The notes beneath the pieces are model-generated. The model saw only the letters and a list, made by a program, of their open reading frames with translations, had not been told where the DNA came from and ran no database searches. Shown here piece after piece: positions 14,551-14,713 of a stretch of DNA of 14,713 nucleotides. Each line of letters opens with the position of its first letter. Position 1 is the stretch's first letter. The stretch comes from Lachnospiraceae bacterium UBA3866. GTDB lineage: Bacteria > Bacillota > Clostridia > Lachnospirales > Lachnospiraceae. The translations under genes were made by a program, and so were the position numbers. The stretch spans positions 1-14,713 of the forward strand of contig DGGU01000007.1 in assembly GCA_002392345.1 (NCBI GenBank), written 5' to 3'.

Positions 14551-14713
14551 CCCCCTATGGGGACCCCCTATCTTTTGAAATTTGAAAGAGGTTGTACTGG
14601 GGAGTATAAATACGATTATAAAGAATAAGGCTTATAGCGAGCAATTTGGGCGCTTGGTCCTCGCAATGAGATTATCTAAGGCTTTAGTATTTTGCTAAAA
14701 GCAGCTGCAAAAA
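14551..14713 (+). repeat. Leader repeat, copy 2 (runs off the window)
   Basis: Direct-orientation copy of 11824-11986, offset by 2727 bp, with 60 identical bases at 14588-14647. It retains the promoter-like pair, the ATAAG-G-CTTAT dyad, the GCGAG/CTCGC stem (14637-14664) and the left arm and loop of the long stem-loop. It begins only 3 bp beyond the toxin-antitoxin -35 box. By analogy with copy 1 it should lead into another secreted-protein gene outside the window. Confidence 0.85.

Overview
The window looks like a low-GC, anaerobic Clostridia chromosome, most likely Lachnospiraceae. The reasons are AT-rich DNA with many ATA/AGA codons, a DUF3881 protein (a family I associate with Lachnospiraceae), a 1422-residue fused 2-hydroxyacyl-CoA dehydratase activase, and the lepA, trxB and DUF1461 types. 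The genus cannot be told from this sequence alone. No IS element, tRNA, rRNA or CRISPR array was seen.

Left block, 1-4258, + strand: the 3' end of lepA, then an orphan PotD-like lipoprotein, an SDR oxidoreductase resembling the EF-P 5-aminopentanone reductase YmfI, thioredoxin reductase, a small GIY-YIG protein and a DUF3881 protein. Gaps are short (-4 to 55 bp), with one good internal promoter before the SDR gene. The theme is housekeeping: translation, redox and polyamine handling.

Middle, 4194-5993: a DUF1461 membrane-protein gene on the - strand is wedged between + strand genes. It overlaps the DUF3881 gene tail-to-tail by 65 bp and lies head-to-head with a DUF4349 lipoprotein gene only 27 bp away. 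The Shine-Dalgarno (SD) sites of the two head-to-head genes sit on opposite strands of one 10-bp palindrome.

Right-centre, 6008-11786, - strand: a three-gene operon reading activase, rfbC, RluA-type pseudouridine synthase. Its promoter lies so close to the activase ATG that the mRNA should start at or one base before that codon (leaderless).

Right end, 11823-14713: an accessory-looking module. A repeated, highly structured leader precedes a gene for an unrecognised Trp- and Cys-rich secreted protein. A bidirectional terminator follows, then a Phd/YefM-PIN toxin-antitoxin pair with a consensus promoter and two dyads. A second copy of the leader, at least 163 bp of it in direct orientation, begins at 14551 and runs off the window. 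The likely reading is a multigene family of secreted proteins sharing a duplicated control region, with the toxin-antitoxin pair inside the repeat-bounded unit. This is the most interesting part of the window.
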